NCBI GenBank assembly: GCA_025928545.1
Contig: JAICJH010000054.1
Location: forward strand, 1 to 44,913
Length of the DNA: 44,913 bases
Direction of reading: 5' to 3'
Origin: Bryobacteraceae bacterium
Lineage (GTDB): Bacteria > Acidobacteriota > Terriglobia > Bryobacterales > Bryobacteraceae
This document shows positions 1 to 8,938 of this stretch, in pieces. The translations under genes were made by a program, and so were the position numbers. The notes beneath the pieces are model-generated. The model saw only the letters and a list, made by a program, of their open reading frames with translations. It was not told where the DNA came from and searched no databases. The number at the start of each line of letters is the position of its first letter. Position 1 is the stretch's first letter.

Positions 1-1
1 G

Positions 2-907
2 CTGTTGTGGCCGAATTTTCGCTCGCCGCTGCTGTGGGACCTTACGGCCATCCTGACCTACATGACCGGCAGCGCAATCTATCTGTACCTACCGCTCATT
101 CCGGATATGGCGCAGATGGCCGAACACAACGTGCCGTGGCGCCGCAAGCTTTACCGTGCGCTCTCACTCGGGTGGACCGGCAGCGATACCGAATGGCATT
201 CGCTCGAACGCGCCATGAAGCTGATGGCCGGAATTATTCTGGCCGTGGCGATTTCGGTGCACACGGTGGTGGCGTGGGATTTCGCGATGGCGATCGCGCC
301 CATGTGGCACAGCACGATTTTCGGGCCTTACTTCGTGGTCGGCGCAATTTTCAGCGGGCTGGCGGGGCTGATGATCGTGATGGCGGCGATCCGCAAGTTC
401 ATGGGGTTGGAACAGTATCTGACGCGCCACCACTTCGACAATCTTGCCAAGCTTTTGCTGCTGATGAGCATTCTCTGGCTGTACTTTACGCTGGCGGAAC
501 ACCTTACGGTCTGGTACGGTAACGAACCGAACGAGATGGCTGTCTTCGGAATGCGCACCCGCGACCGGTTTGCGCCGCTTTTCTGGCTGATGGTATTTGT
601 GAACTTCGTCGTTCCGTTCGTGCTGCTCGGGATTCGCAAAATCCGCAATATCACGACCGGGGTGATTGCTTCGTTTGGAATTCTCCTGGGGATGTTTCTG
701 GAGCGGTACATCATCGTCGTTCCCACGTTGAGTACGACGCGTTTGCCGGCTGCGGCGTCCAGTTTCTACACACCGAGCTGGGTAGAGTTGGCGATCACCG
801 CGGCAACGTTCGCCGGAATGGTGTTTCTGTATCTGCTGTTTTCCAAGCTGTTTCCCATCATCGCCGTCTGGGAATTCAAGCCACACCCGCATGAGGATGA
901 AGCCTGA
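2..907 (+). CDS. actC: Alternative Complex III subunit ActC (NrfD family), 5' truncated by window edge
   Basis: This is the C-terminal ~300 residues of an NrfD/PsrC-type integral membrane subunit. The frame is open to the left edge, so the real start lies outside the window (the family is usually ~450-490 aa). About seven hydrophobic segments are visible, including LTAILTYMTGSAIYLYLPLI near the fragment start and a last one around residues 262-286. In Alternative Complex III, ActC is a quinol-interacting membrane subunit that passes electrons toward cytochrome c or an oxidase. The assignment rests on the NrfD-like character together with the gene order: the next two genes are a DUF3341 protein and a monohaem cytochrome, which is the actC-actD-actE order. 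The stop codon overlaps the next start by one base (TGATG), so translation is probably coupled. Confidence 0.88.
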   Translation: MLWPNFRSPLLWDLTAILTYMTGSAIYLYLPLIPDMAQMAEHNVPWRRKLYRALSLGWTGSDTEWHSLERAMKLMAGIILAVAISVHTVVAWDFAMAIAPMWHSTIFGPYFVVGAIFSGLAGLMIVMAAIRKFMGLEQYLTRHHFDNLAKLLLLMSILWLYFTLAEHLTVWYGNEPNEMAVFGMRTRDRFAPLFWLMVFVNFVVPFVLLGIRKIRNITTGVIASFGILLGMFLERYIIVVPTLSTTRLPAAASSFYTPSWVELAITAATFAGMVFLYLLFSKLFPIIAVWEFKPHPHEDEA

Positions 908-1419
908 TGCCTGTTTCTTACCTCATCGGCGAATTCCGGGAAACGGAATCGGTGGCGGCGGCGATTAAGGAGCTGCGGTCGAGCGGCGTGACAGTGGCGG
1001 ACCTCGATATATTTTCCGAAGAACCCGTAGAATTGCATCGGGGTGTGCTCGACAGGCCCAGCCACATGTCGCTGGTGTCGGTGATTGGCGCCGCCGTGTT
1101 CGGGATTGGCGCAACGGCGCTCATGCGTCTGGCGCAATACAACTATGCGGTGATTACCGGGGGCATGCCGATTTTTTCATTTTGGGGCACCGGCGTGATC
1201 ACGTTTGAAACCACGATGATGGGAGCGGTGTTTTCGACGTTCGGATATTTCCTCTGGGAAAGCGGGCTGATTCGCAAACGCGATAAGACCGCCCCGGTTC
1301 CCGTTGTGCCGCCGGAAGGGATTTGCCTTCGGATTCGTTGCCTCAGCGATCCTGCGAAGCCGATGGCGATTCTGCGCAGTGCGGGTGCGGTCACGATTGA
1401 AAAGCGGGGGGCGGAGTGA
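907..1419 (+). CDS. actD: Alternative Complex III subunit ActD (DUF3341)
   Basis: A 170-aa protein with a soluble N-terminal part (opening with YLIGEF and containing a VADLDIFS segment), two transmembrane segments (about residues 57-80 and 97-117), and a short soluble C-terminus. This is the usual DUF3341/ActD architecture. ActD is a membrane subunit of the quinol:electron acceptor oxidoreductase Alternative Complex III, which replaces the bc1 complex in many bacteria. The ATG overlaps the actC stop by one base, and the stop overlaps the following GTG start by four bases (GTGA), so the three genes are tightly coupled. Nothing looks broken. Confidence 0.87.
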   Translation: MPVSYLIGEFRETESVAAAIKELRSSGVTVADLDIFSEEPVELHRGVLDRPSHMSLVSVIGAAVFGIGATALMRLAQYNYAVITGGMPIFSFWGTGVITFETTMMGAVFSTFGYFLWESGLIRKRDKTAPVPVVPPEGICLRIRCLSDPAKPMAILRSAGAVTIEKRGAE

Positions 1420-1784
1420 GGAGCCTTTTCGCTGCACTTTCATTCGTCGCGGTGGTGATTTCGGCGCTGGCGTTGTCGGTTTCCGCGGCTGAGAAGAAGC
1501 CGCTGCCGTGGGAGAAGAACCATCTGCAGGTTGGGCAGTCGCTGTATCGCGCGAACTGCGTGGTCTGCCATGACATTGACCGGCCGCAGGCGGAATCGAA
1601 GAAATTCGGCCCCAGTTTTTATCAGTTGTTCCGGCGGGACAAGATGCCGCTGGCGAACATGAAACCCAATCGGGATTACGTGAAACTGCGGGTTAAGTTT
1701 GGCGGTGCCATCATGCCCGCGTTTGCGAAAAAGCTGAACGATACCGAAATCGATACGCTGATCGATTACCTGCAATCGAAGTAA
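1416..1784 (+). CDS. actE: Monohaem cytochrome c, ActE-like
   Basis: A 122-aa protein with a GTG start overlapping the end of actD. Residues 1-24 form a Sec signal peptide ending in SVSAA, and there is no lipobox cysteine. A single haem-binding motif CVVCH lies near residues 48-52, and a later methionine (IMPAF) is the likely distal ligand. This is a class I c-type cytochrome, and by position it is the ActE subunit of Alternative Complex III. In Rhodothermus marinus ActE is described as lipid-anchored; here an ordinary signal peptide is seen. The operon stops directly after this gene: no ActF-like membrane gene follows, and a gene on the opposite strand ends 3 bases away. Confidence 0.85.
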   Translation: MRSLFAALSFVAVVISALALSVSAAEKKPLPWEKNHLQVGQSLYRANCVVCHDIDRPQAESKKFGPSFYQLFRRDKMPLANMKPNRDYVKLRVKFGGAIMPAFAKKLNDTEIDTLIDYLQSK

Positions 1785-1787
1785 GGC

Positions 1788-3737
1788 TTACTTCAGCACC
1801 TGAAACAGATTGCTGTAATCGTCGGTCCAGAGCCTGACCGTCTTCTCCTGTGGGTTAACCTGACCCTCGCCCGAAATCACCGCCCAGTCGGCTGCAAGGA
1901 TCTGGAGGCCGGGTTCAGCGGCGTTGTGCACGTGTTCCACGTGCTTTCCCATGCTTGCAGCCGCGGCATTTACCACGGGCGCCAAATCCAGAAAACGATT
2001 CGTCAGATGAATTGCCAGAATGCCGTCAGGCTTCAGCAGGCGGAAATACGTTTCAAACGCCTCTCTGGTCAGCAGGTGAACCGGGATGGAATCGTCGGCA
2101 AAGGCGTCGAGGATGAGAACGTCGAAACTGCCGGATGGCTCGCGCTGAAGATCCAGCCTTCCATCTCCGGTGACGAGTTCGATCTTCGCTTCTGACGTGC
2201 CGAGAAAGTGAAAGTAGTTCGAGGCGACATCGATTACCGCCGGATTGATTTCATAGAACCGGAACACATCTCCGGTGCGGCCATACGCCGCAAGGGTTCC
2301 GACTCCGAGGCCGACAAGGCCTACCTTCTTCTCCGCGCCCGCGGTTCGGAGCACGCGGCCAGCGCCGGAATCCGGCCCATAGTAGGCGGTAGGCTGGCGC
2401 TGTTTGTCCGGGGCAAGAAACTCGACGCCATGCAAAGTCTTGCCGTTGTACAGCGTTCGAATGGGGCCGCCCGCGGCCGTGCCGTCGCTCACCTGCAACG
2501 CGCCGTAAAAATTCCGTTCGTGGACGATGTCTCCAAAACCGAGCTCAAAACGCGTTGCCACCACGAACGCTACGGCGGCTACAACGGCCAGGCGGATCAG
2601 GCGGCGCGGCGACGTCATTCCATAAATCAGATAGAGAGCGAGCAGCGCGGTCGCAGCGATAGCGATCGGCAATTCCAGATAAGTGCTCAACAGATTCGGC
2701 GCGGCGACGCCAACGAGTAAGGCGCCCAATGCGCCACCAAGAGCGATCATCAGATAGAACAACGTCACTCCACCGGCAGAAGCCGGTTTGGTCCGCGCGA
2801 TTTCACCGTGGCAAAACATGCACCAGACGAAGAGAGCCACTGAAAACGTGACAATCTCCCACATCAATCCAGACGGACCCTGGCCTGCGATCCGGTACGC
2901 CGCGGCAAACCATGCAACCGGCAGGAGCCAGCGGAATATCGACGGGCGGTACCAGCCCGCGCTCTCGAAACACAGGATGAATGTCAGCAGATAAATACTC
3001 AGCGGCAGCACCCACAACAGCGGCACCGGCGCAACTTCCTGGCTCAGATGATTCGCGACGGACATCCAAAGCGCCGAACCGCATGCAGCCAGCAGAACCC
3101 ACAGCACGGGCTTTCCCGGTTCGGGGGTGACGGCGCGCTTCGGCCCTGACGTACTTCGGGCCCGCACCAGCGCGGTAGCGCAGCCCAGCGCGACTATACA
3201 GGCGTATCCCGTCCACCACCACCGCAACTGCGAACTGAGCGGCAGCAGAGTTTCTATGAGCACGGGATAAGACAAAAGCGCCAGCAGCGACGCGGCATTG
3301 GATAGCGCGAACAGCCAGTAAGGGAGCGCGACGGCCGGCGACGTTTCACCGAACCAGGCTTGCAGCAGCGGGCTGGTTGTCGAAAGAATGAAGTACTGCA
3401 GGCCAACAGATAGTAACAACGTGCCGAAAATCGACCAGGCCGGATCGCCCGTTTCCGTCTGGAACCACTCCACGTGCGGCCGAAGGGAAAACGTCAGTAA
3501 ACTTACTGCGAGCAATGCGGCATGCACCATGCCCTGCAGTCGTGCGCTCAGATACCTGGTGATCAGCCAGGAATACAAATACCCGAGCAACAGCATGATC
3601 TGAAAGAAGAGCATGCAGGCGATCCAGACGCTCGCAGCGCCGCCGAAGTGCGGCAACAGCGTCCGGGCCATGACGGGTTGCAGGGCAAACAGCAGAATCG
3701 AACTGCAGCCGATGGTGGAGGAATAGAGGTAACGCAA
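1788..3737 (-). CDS. Fused membrane / spermidine synthase-like protein
   Basis: A 649-aa protein. The N-terminal ~400 residues are highly hydrophobic with roughly 10-12 transmembrane segments. The C-terminal part carries a Rossmann-type spermidine/spermine synthase-like fold: the glycine motif GLGVGTLAAYG lies near residue 475, an acidic residue follows in FYEINP, and LILDAFADDSIPVHLL matches the family's D-A-F motif. Such fused proteins are common in environmental bacteria and their substrate is not established, so true spermidine synthesis should not be assumed. The chosen start is TTG at 3737, because the homologous region opens with RYLYSSTIG and no ATG is available upstream before a stop. 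It converges on actE with only 3 bases between stops. Confidence 0.78.
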   Translation of the reverse strand: MRYLYSSTIGCSSILLFALQPVMARTLLPHFGGAASVWIACMLFFQIMLLLGYLYSWLITRYLSARLQGMVHAALLAVSLLTFSLRPHVEWFQTETGDPAWSIFGTLLLSVGLQYFILSTTSPLLQAWFGETSPAVALPYWLFALSNAASLLALLSYPVLIETLLPLSSQLRWWWTGYACIVALGCATALVRARSTSGPKRAVTPEPGKPVLWVLLAACGSALWMSVANHLSQEVAPVPLLWVLPLSIYLLTFILCFESAGWYRPSIFRWLLPVAWFAAAYRIAGQGPSGLMWEIVTFSVALFVWCMFCHGEIARTKPASAGGVTLFYLMIALGGALGALLVGVAAPNLLSTYLELPIAIAATALLALYLIYGMTSPRRLIRLAVVAAVAFVVATRFELGFGDIVHERNFYGALQVSDGTAAGGPIRTLYNGKTLHGVEFLAPDKQRQPTAYYGPDSGAGRVLRTAGAEKKVGLVGLGVGTLAAYGRTGDVFRFYEINPAVIDVASNYFHFLGTSEAKIELVTGDGRLDLQREPSGSFDVLILDAFADDSIPVHLLTREAFETYFRLLKPDGILAIHLTNRFLDLAPVVNAAAASMGKHVEHVHNAAEPGLQILAADWAVISGEGQVNPQEKTVRLWTDDYSNLFQVLK

Positions 3738-3855
3738 GTTTCGGGGAATCGTTATGGTAGCAAGACGGCTTCCTCACATTTCTTTACATCTTATTTGCGG
3801 CCATAATCCAACTCTTCAGCGTCCTTTCAGCCAGAAGGATGATGATTACAAAACG

Positions 3856-5082
3856 ATGACAGTCGCGCCTACCGATCGTGCGTTCCAGGCGACTGTCCCG
3901 ATTGCGCCCTTGAAACAGCCGATATCCCAGCCCGCGGCAAACGAGATTCGAATTCTCTCCCTGTGTAATTTCCTGAGCAAAGGCTGGGAAGTCAGCATTC
4001 TGGGGTTGCTCGCGTTCGTGCAGCGCGAATATGGACTTCCGTTGTATCTGGTTGGCATCTTAAGTACGGTATTTATCGTCTGCCAGATCGGCATCAGTTT
4101 TTTTGCCGGCAGGATCGCGCATGCCATCCACAGCCGGAATGTGGTGATCCTCGCGATTGCAGCCAGCGCCATGGCCTGGTTGACTCTGTTCCTGGCGCAT
4201 CAGCCAGGCCTTCTCTATGTCGCATACGCGCTTGGCGGAGTGGCATCCGGGCTATTCGAGCCGATCGGCAATTCTCTGGTTGCGAAGCGTTCGCCCGCGA
4301 AGAGCCGCGGACGCGCCATCGGCAATTTTGCCGCTTTCGGCGATATGGGGCGAATGGCAGTGCTGGTGACCGCGACGGCGCTGGTCAAATGGTTCGGTGT
4401 GAACAACGCCTGCGCGGTACTGTTGGGCACTACCGTCCTGGCCTTGATCCTTTCCCGGATTTATCTGCCCAAGCCAGCCGATTCCGACGATCCCGAAACA
4501 CACGAGGGCCCGGTTCATGTTCGAGACCTGATGAGAAACTTCAAATTCCGGTACGCGACGCTGGCCGGGATCACCGACTCTTTCTCCAGCGCCTCACTCT
4601 ATATCTGGATTCCGTTCCTGCTGCTGCCGAAAGGTATTTCGCTGGACAATACGCTCTATTACGATGTCATCTTTTTTGCCGGCTACATGTCGGGAAGACT
4701 AGTGCTTGGGCGGCTGTCCGACAAGTACGGGCCCAGCCGGGTCCTCGCCATCTCGGAAGTCATTATGGCGGTACTCATTCTGCTATTGGTGCTGGTTCCC
4801 GGCAAACTTCTGATTCTCGCTCTGCTTTTCGTGCTGGGGATATTCACCCGCGGAACCTCTCCCATCATTCGGGCGATGGTTGCCGACTCCATGGATGAAC
4901 GAATCAGTTTTCACGATGCCTTCAGCGCCTATTCGTTCGCATCGAGGAGTTCAACGGCGGTCTGCCGGCCGATTTACGGCTACCTGGCGTCCTTCACCGG
5001 AATCGCCGCGGTATTTTATGCGGCCGCCGCCGTGTCCCTGCTGACGCTGTATCCTGCAACCCGGTATGATCGAAAACGGTAA
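3856..5082 (+). CDS. MFS transporter
   Basis: A 408-aa major facilitator superfamily protein. About twelve hydrophobic segments are seen, and the loop after TM2 (FFAGRIAHAIHSRNVV) and the one in the second half (GRLSDKYGPSRVL) match the MFS G-x-x-x-D/R signature positions. The ATG at 3856 is preferred over an in-frame ATG at 3754: residues encoded before 3856 are not transporter-like, and the region overlaps the divergent gene's upstream sequence. An AGAAGGA stretch lies ~16 bases before this ATG, a rather long spacing for a ribosome site. Substrate cannot be told from sequence. The gene stands alone, converging on the glgX-type gene with a 70-base gap that shows no clear terminator. Confidence 0.8.
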   Translation: MTVAPTDRAFQATVPIAPLKQPISQPAANEIRILSLCNFLSKGWEVSILGLLAFVQREYGLPLYLVGILSTVFIVCQIGISFFAGRIAHAIHSRNVVILAIAASAMAWLTLFLAHQPGLLYVAYALGGVASGLFEPIGNSLVAKRSPAKSRGRAIGNFAAFGDMGRMAVLVTATALVKWFGVNNACAVLLGTTVLALILSRIYLPKPADSDDPETHEGPVHVRDLMRNFKFRYATLAGITDSFSSASLYIWIPFLLLPKGISLDNTLYYDVIFFAGYMSGRLVLGRLSDKYGPSRVLAISEVIMAVLILLLVLVPGKLLILALLFVLGIFTRGTSPIIRAMVADSMDERISFHDAFSAYSFASRSSTAVCRPIYGYLASFTGIAAVFYAAAAVSLLTLYPATRYDRKR

Positions 5083-5152
5083 TTGACTCATCGCCGGTTT
5101 GCACCCAAAAACTTCACCAGGTCCGGCGCACGCAACACGCCGATGTGGAGGC

Positions 5153-7252
5153 TCATCCCGGAATCTTACCAGGGCTCGAGCAGAAGACGACCACGCTTCT
5201 TGCCGCGACTTGATAGTTCAGAGATGTCAGTGGACGGCGGTCGTCCGGTTCCACGTAATCCAGCGGACTCGGAAGTCCGGTATCCGCCACCAGCATCCAA
5301 TCGCCGGCCTTGCCTTCGTGAATCGTAAACGGCACTTCCTTCGCGCCGGTATTCGCCATCGCGTAAATGTCGTCGTCGTCGAGGCTCCTTCCACGCAGGC
5401 ACCAGGCCAGGGTGCAGCCGTCGGCTGAAAAGTCGACATCCTTCACACGGTCTCCATACCAGCTCACGTCCTGACGCCAATACTGACTGCGTGCAATCGA
5501 CGGATGCTGTTTCCGGAAGGCGATCATACCCTGCACGAAGCGAAACACATCCTGATTCGCGCCGAGCAAATCCCAATCCAGATAATTGATTTCGTTGTCC
5601 TGGTTGTACGGATTGTTATTGCCGCGGCGGGTTGCCATGAATTCATCTCCCGCCAGAAACATGGGAGTGCCGTTGCTCAGCATCAGCAGGCACATGAAAT
5701 TCCGCACCTGCCGGCGGCGCAGCGCCAGCACATCGCGCGAGGCTCCCTCGTCGCCTTCCCAGCCACAGTTCCAGCTCCGGTTATCGTCGTTACCATCGGT
5801 ATTGTTGTGCCCGTTGGGTGCGTTGTGTTTCTGGTTGTAAGAGACCAGATCGTACAGCGTAAAACCGTCGTGCGCAGTGATGAAGTTGACGCTCTGGAAG
5901 GGTCGATAGGAATTCTGCGGATCGTCGGGAAACAGATCGTCGCTCCCGTAAAGCCGCTGCACCAGCGCCCCTACTCTGCCCGGAACTCCGCGGACAAAAT
6001 CGCGAATGTCGTCCCGATATTTGCCGTTCCACTGCCGCCAGCTATTCCCCGGGAAGGCGCGGCCCAGCAGGTAACTCTCAATATCCCAGGCTTCGGCAAT
6101 CATGCGCACGCCATTCCGCGCAGCCAGAAAACTGATATCTGAAATCAGAGACGGACTGTCCAGATCCTGGCTGCCGTCAGAGCGGCGCGTGAACACCGAT
6201 GCCAGATCGAAGCGAAAGCCATCCACCTTCATGACGTTGCTCCAATAGATCAGGCTTTCGAGGATCAGGGAGCGCACCACGGGGTGGTCGCAGCGCAGAG
6301 TATTGCCGCACCCGGTTTCGTTGCGATAGGTCCGCCGGTCCCCGGTCAACAGATAGTAAGACTGGTTATCGATACCTCGATAGCTGTAGGTCGGGCCGTC
6401 CGGACCGCTTTCGCTCGTATGGTTGTAGACGACGTCCATCCATACTTCAATGCCGTGTTCGTGGAAAGCCTCCACCATGGCACGAAATTCCTCGGCGGCC
6501 CCGTCCGGCGTCGGGCTCGATGAATAACCCTGATTCGGAGAAAAAAAGTTCAGAGTCATGTAGCCCCAGAAACTGCCCTCCTGGGGATCGCATTGATGCA
6601 CAGGCATCAGCTCCACGGCGGTAATTCCGAGGCGCTTCAGATAAGGAATCTTTTCCACCAGGCCGGCGAATGTGCCGCGTTTTGGCGCGCTCACATTGGA
6701 GTTGGCTCGCGCGGTGAAACCCCTGACATGCAGTTCGTAAACGATCAGATCGTGCGCGGGCCGCGGTGGCCGCTCGATCACCATCCCCGGCTGCGGCGTC
6801 GATCGCGGCAGCACGCCCAGGGGCGCACGGCCGTCGTTCGGGCCGGGGAGTCCGCAGGCAATGCGATCAAAGTTCGGCGGGAAATGCACGGCCGGAGCAA
6901 ACGGGTCGAGCAGAATTTTTTCGCCATCGAAATAATAGCCGGCGTCGGGATCGTGCAGTCCCTCCACACGGTACGCATAGTAAACCGAATCTTTTGCGCG
7001 ATCGGCGGGAACCCAACAGTGCCAGATCCGGCCCGACTTATTGATTCGCGGATTCAGCCGCGCCTGGTATACCGGCTTGACCGGATCCGACGCGGAATAG
7101 AGCAGCAGCGTCACTCCGGCGGCGCGGCGCGAATACAGCGCGAAATTCCAGGCATTGAGAGCGGAAATCCACGTGACTCCCATCGGTCCTGGCGTTCCCT
7201 CTACACGGTCCCATTCGTCAAAACTTGCGGTCGGCCGCAGCGATTCAGGCAT
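5153..7252 (-). CDS. glgX: Glycogen debranching enzyme GlgX/TreX type (GH13)
   Basis: A 699-aa isoamylase-type debranching enzyme that cleaves alpha-1,6 branches in glycogen in the cytoplasm. It has an N-terminal early-set/CBM48-like domain (roughly residues 15-130) followed by the GH13 barrel. The conserved regions are all visible: DVVYNH (D273, H278), the nucleophile in GFRFDLA (D349), the acid/base in MIAEAWD (E387), and the transition-state stabiliser in TAHDGFTLYD (D462). Length fits the GlgX/TreX group. No signal peptide is present. It is a single gene with no trehalose or glycogen synthesis genes beside it in this window. It is divergent from the DUF1801 gene with 62 bases between starts. 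Confidence 0.93.
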   Translation of the reverse strand: MPESLRPTASFDEWDRVEGTPGPMGVTWISALNAWNFALYSRRAAGVTLLLYSASDPVKPVYQARLNPRINKSGRIWHCWVPADRAKDSVYYAYRVEGLHDPDAGYYFDGEKILLDPFAPAVHFPPNFDRIACGLPGPNDGRAPLGVLPRSTPQPGMVIERPPRPAHDLIVYELHVRGFTARANSNVSAPKRGTFAGLVEKIPYLKRLGITAVELMPVHQCDPQEGSFWGYMTLNFFSPNQGYSSSPTPDGAAEEFRAMVEAFHEHGIEVWMDVVYNHTSESGPDGPTYSYRGIDNQSYYLLTGDRRTYRNETGCGNTLRCDHPVVRSLILESLIYWSNVMKVDGFRFDLASVFTRRSDGSQDLDSPSLISDISFLAARNGVRMIAEAWDIESYLLGRAFPGNSWRQWNGKYRDDIRDFVRGVPGRVGALVQRLYGSDDLFPDDPQNSYRPFQSVNFITAHDGFTLYDLVSYNQKHNAPNGHNNTDGNDDNRSWNCGWEGDEGASRDVLALRRRQVRNFMCLLMLSNGTPMFLAGDEFMATRRGNNNPYNQDNEINYLDWDLLGANQDVFRFVQGMIAFRKQHPSIARSQYWRQDVSWYGDRVKDVDFSADGCTLAWCLRGRSLDDDDIYAMANTGAKEVPFTIHEGKAGDWMLVADTGLPSPLDYVEPDDRRPLTSLNYQVAARSVVVFCSSPGKIPG

Positions 7253-7314
7253 GAAATGCCATTAAAGCAGGTGCCGTCCCATGCTTCCGGCAATCATGCC
7301 ATAATGCAAAAATC

Positions 7315-7827
7315 ATGTCAGCCAAACCAGCAACTGTGGCCGCGTATCTGGCCGCCCTGCCGGAGGACCGCCGCGCGGCAATCGACACGGTCCGCCAGGT
7401 CATTCTGAAGAATCTCGACTCGGGTTTTGCCGAAGGCATCGGCTATGGCATGATCGCCTATCACGTGCCGCACTCGCGGTACCCCGCCGGGTACCATTGC
7501 GATCCGAAACAACCGCTCGGCTTTGCCATGCTGAGTTCGCAGAAAAGCCACATGTCACTGCATCTGATGTGCCTCTACAACTGCGGCGACCCCAATGAGC
7601 CCGGTTCAAAACTGATGGAATGGTTTCGCTCGGATTGGGCAAAATCCGGAAAGAAGCTGGATATCGGCAAGGCCTGCCTGCGCTTTAAGAAGATCGACGA
7701 TCTGGCTCTGGATACGATCGCCAAACTATTTCGCAAAGTGACGGTCGATCAGTGGATCGCTACGACGGAGCAGATGGTGGCATCGAGGAACCGCAAGCCC
7801 GCGACTAAACGGACAGCGAAAAAATAA
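7315..7827 (+). CDS. DUF1801 (YdhG-like) domain protein
   Basis: A 170-aa cytosolic protein of the DUF1801/YdhG-like group, a small alpha+beta fold of unknown biochemical role. The visible family features are an opening helix with LPEDRRAAIDTVRQVIL and a central beta region with GYGMIAYHVP and HMSLHLMCLY. The C-terminal ~15 residues are lysine/arginine-rich. There is no Shine-Dalgarno sequence before the ATG, and a CATAAT hexamer sits at 7300-7305, so a very short or absent leader is possible. The gene is isolated. Confidence 0.75.
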   Translation: MSAKPATVAAYLAALPEDRRAAIDTVRQVILKNLDSGFAEGIGYGMIAYHVPHSRYPAGYHCDPKQPLGFAMLSSQKSHMSLHLMCLYNCGDPNEPGSKLMEWFRSDWAKSGKKLDIGKACLRFKKIDDLALDTIAKLFRKVTVDQWIATTEQMVASRNRKPATKRTAKK

Positions 7828-7834
7828 TCAAACC

Positions 7835-8791
7835 TCAGCGTAATGCCGTTTTGCGGCGCGACGTGGCCTTGCCTCCGCGACGTTTGGTGTGCAGCAGGCT
7901 TTTCTTCCAGGAAAGAAGGTTTGCGTCACTGGAGAACTCGTCCGCATATTCCAGACGGAACTGTTCGATCTTCCGGTGTTGCCTTTTTTTCAGGTCGGCG
8001 AGTATCTTCCTGCGCTCCGATTTGCCGCCTTCCTTCTCTTCCCCCAACAAATCCCGCACGACCGCGTAGTCATGAATCTCGCCCAACAGATCCTGCGCTT
8101 CTTTGAGCCGCTCCACGAGCGGCTGCAGGGCTTCGCCGTAAAGCGGCGCGAACATATCCAGGGTATAGCGAAGATTTTTGGCGGCAATCCTGAACTTGTG
8201 GAGTTCATCCATTGAAGCCTTGTCGCGGCACGCTTTTTCGCCGGCGCGAAAATGTGCCTCCGCCATGGCGGGCAGAATCGCGCGAGCCGCGCTCTCCGGT
8301 GTCGCGCCGCAGAAATGCGAGTTTTGGGTATTGGCGCGTTGCCCGGAATGGAGCGCTTTGCGCCACCTTGTGGGCAAGCCTCCGGGTCTCCAGGTCCGCA
8401 GCGACGCCGATAATGCGCGTGCCGCCTCTGCACGAGCCGTCTGAAGTTGCGTAATGATCGGCAACGGTTTTTCCGATGTGGATAGCGGCAATACCACTCG
8501 GGGAAACAACTCCAGAGCGATATCGTGATCGCGCACGTTGCCGGCGAGTTTCATGATGCGTTTGAGTTCCCGGCGAATCTCCCGGGTTTCATCAGCCGGA
8601 AAGCACGCTTTCAACACAGAAAGCACGCGCCGGTAGCGGCGAATCGCCACGCGAAGGTCATGCACATGATCGATTCCGGGCGAACGAACTGTTTGGCTGA
8701 TTCGGGTGGATACGGCACGAAGCAGCCGCTCTGCCTGCCGCGCGGCGAAAACGCGCGTAGTGGGAACAGCCAGCTTGAGACTCTCTTTCAT
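7835..8791 (-). CDS. CHAD domain protein
   Basis: A 318-aa all-helical CHAD (conserved histidine alpha-helical domain) protein. Two CHAD-type helical repeats can be seen: HVHDLRVAIRRYRRVLSV with the conserved His and Arg residues in the first, and a DELHKFRIAAKNLRYTLD-like helix (seen as MDELHKFRIAAKNLR) in the second. CHAD domains bind polyphosphate and are often located near polyphosphate enzymes, but none is visible here. The end is rich in Lys/Arg. The start chosen is the ATG at 8791; a longer GTG form at 8839 exists but its added residues do not look like part of the domain. Confidence 0.85.
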   Translation of the reverse strand: MKESLKLAVPTTRVFAARQAERLLRAVSTRISQTVRSPGIDHVHDLRVAIRRYRRVLSVLKACFPADETREIRRELKRIMKLAGNVRDHDIALELFPRVVLPLSTSEKPLPIITQLQTARAEAARALSASLRTWRPGGLPTRWRKALHSGQRANTQNSHFCGATPESAARAILPAMAEAHFRAGEKACRDKASMDELHKFRIAAKNLRYTLDMFAPLYGEALQPLVERLKEAQDLLGEIHDYAVVRDLLGEEKEGGKSERRKILADLKKRQHRKIEQFRLEYADEFSSDANLLSWKKSLLHTKRRGGKATSRRKTALR

Positions 8792-8938
8792 GTCAGGTCG
8801 CTTGCGGCAATCGGATCCGCCAACAAGTTCCCTGCACACGACCTTCCTTGCCGCGCGCGAGGATCGAAAAATGACAGAACCGCTCCCTCATGGCCGCAGT
8901 TCGGAAAGTAAGCCTGTGCTATCGATCACCAGCCAGAG

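Noticed and set aside
5504..6142. 212-codon plus-strand frame inside glgX
   Set aside because: Shadow of the debranching enzyme; the real frame has all GH13 motifs.
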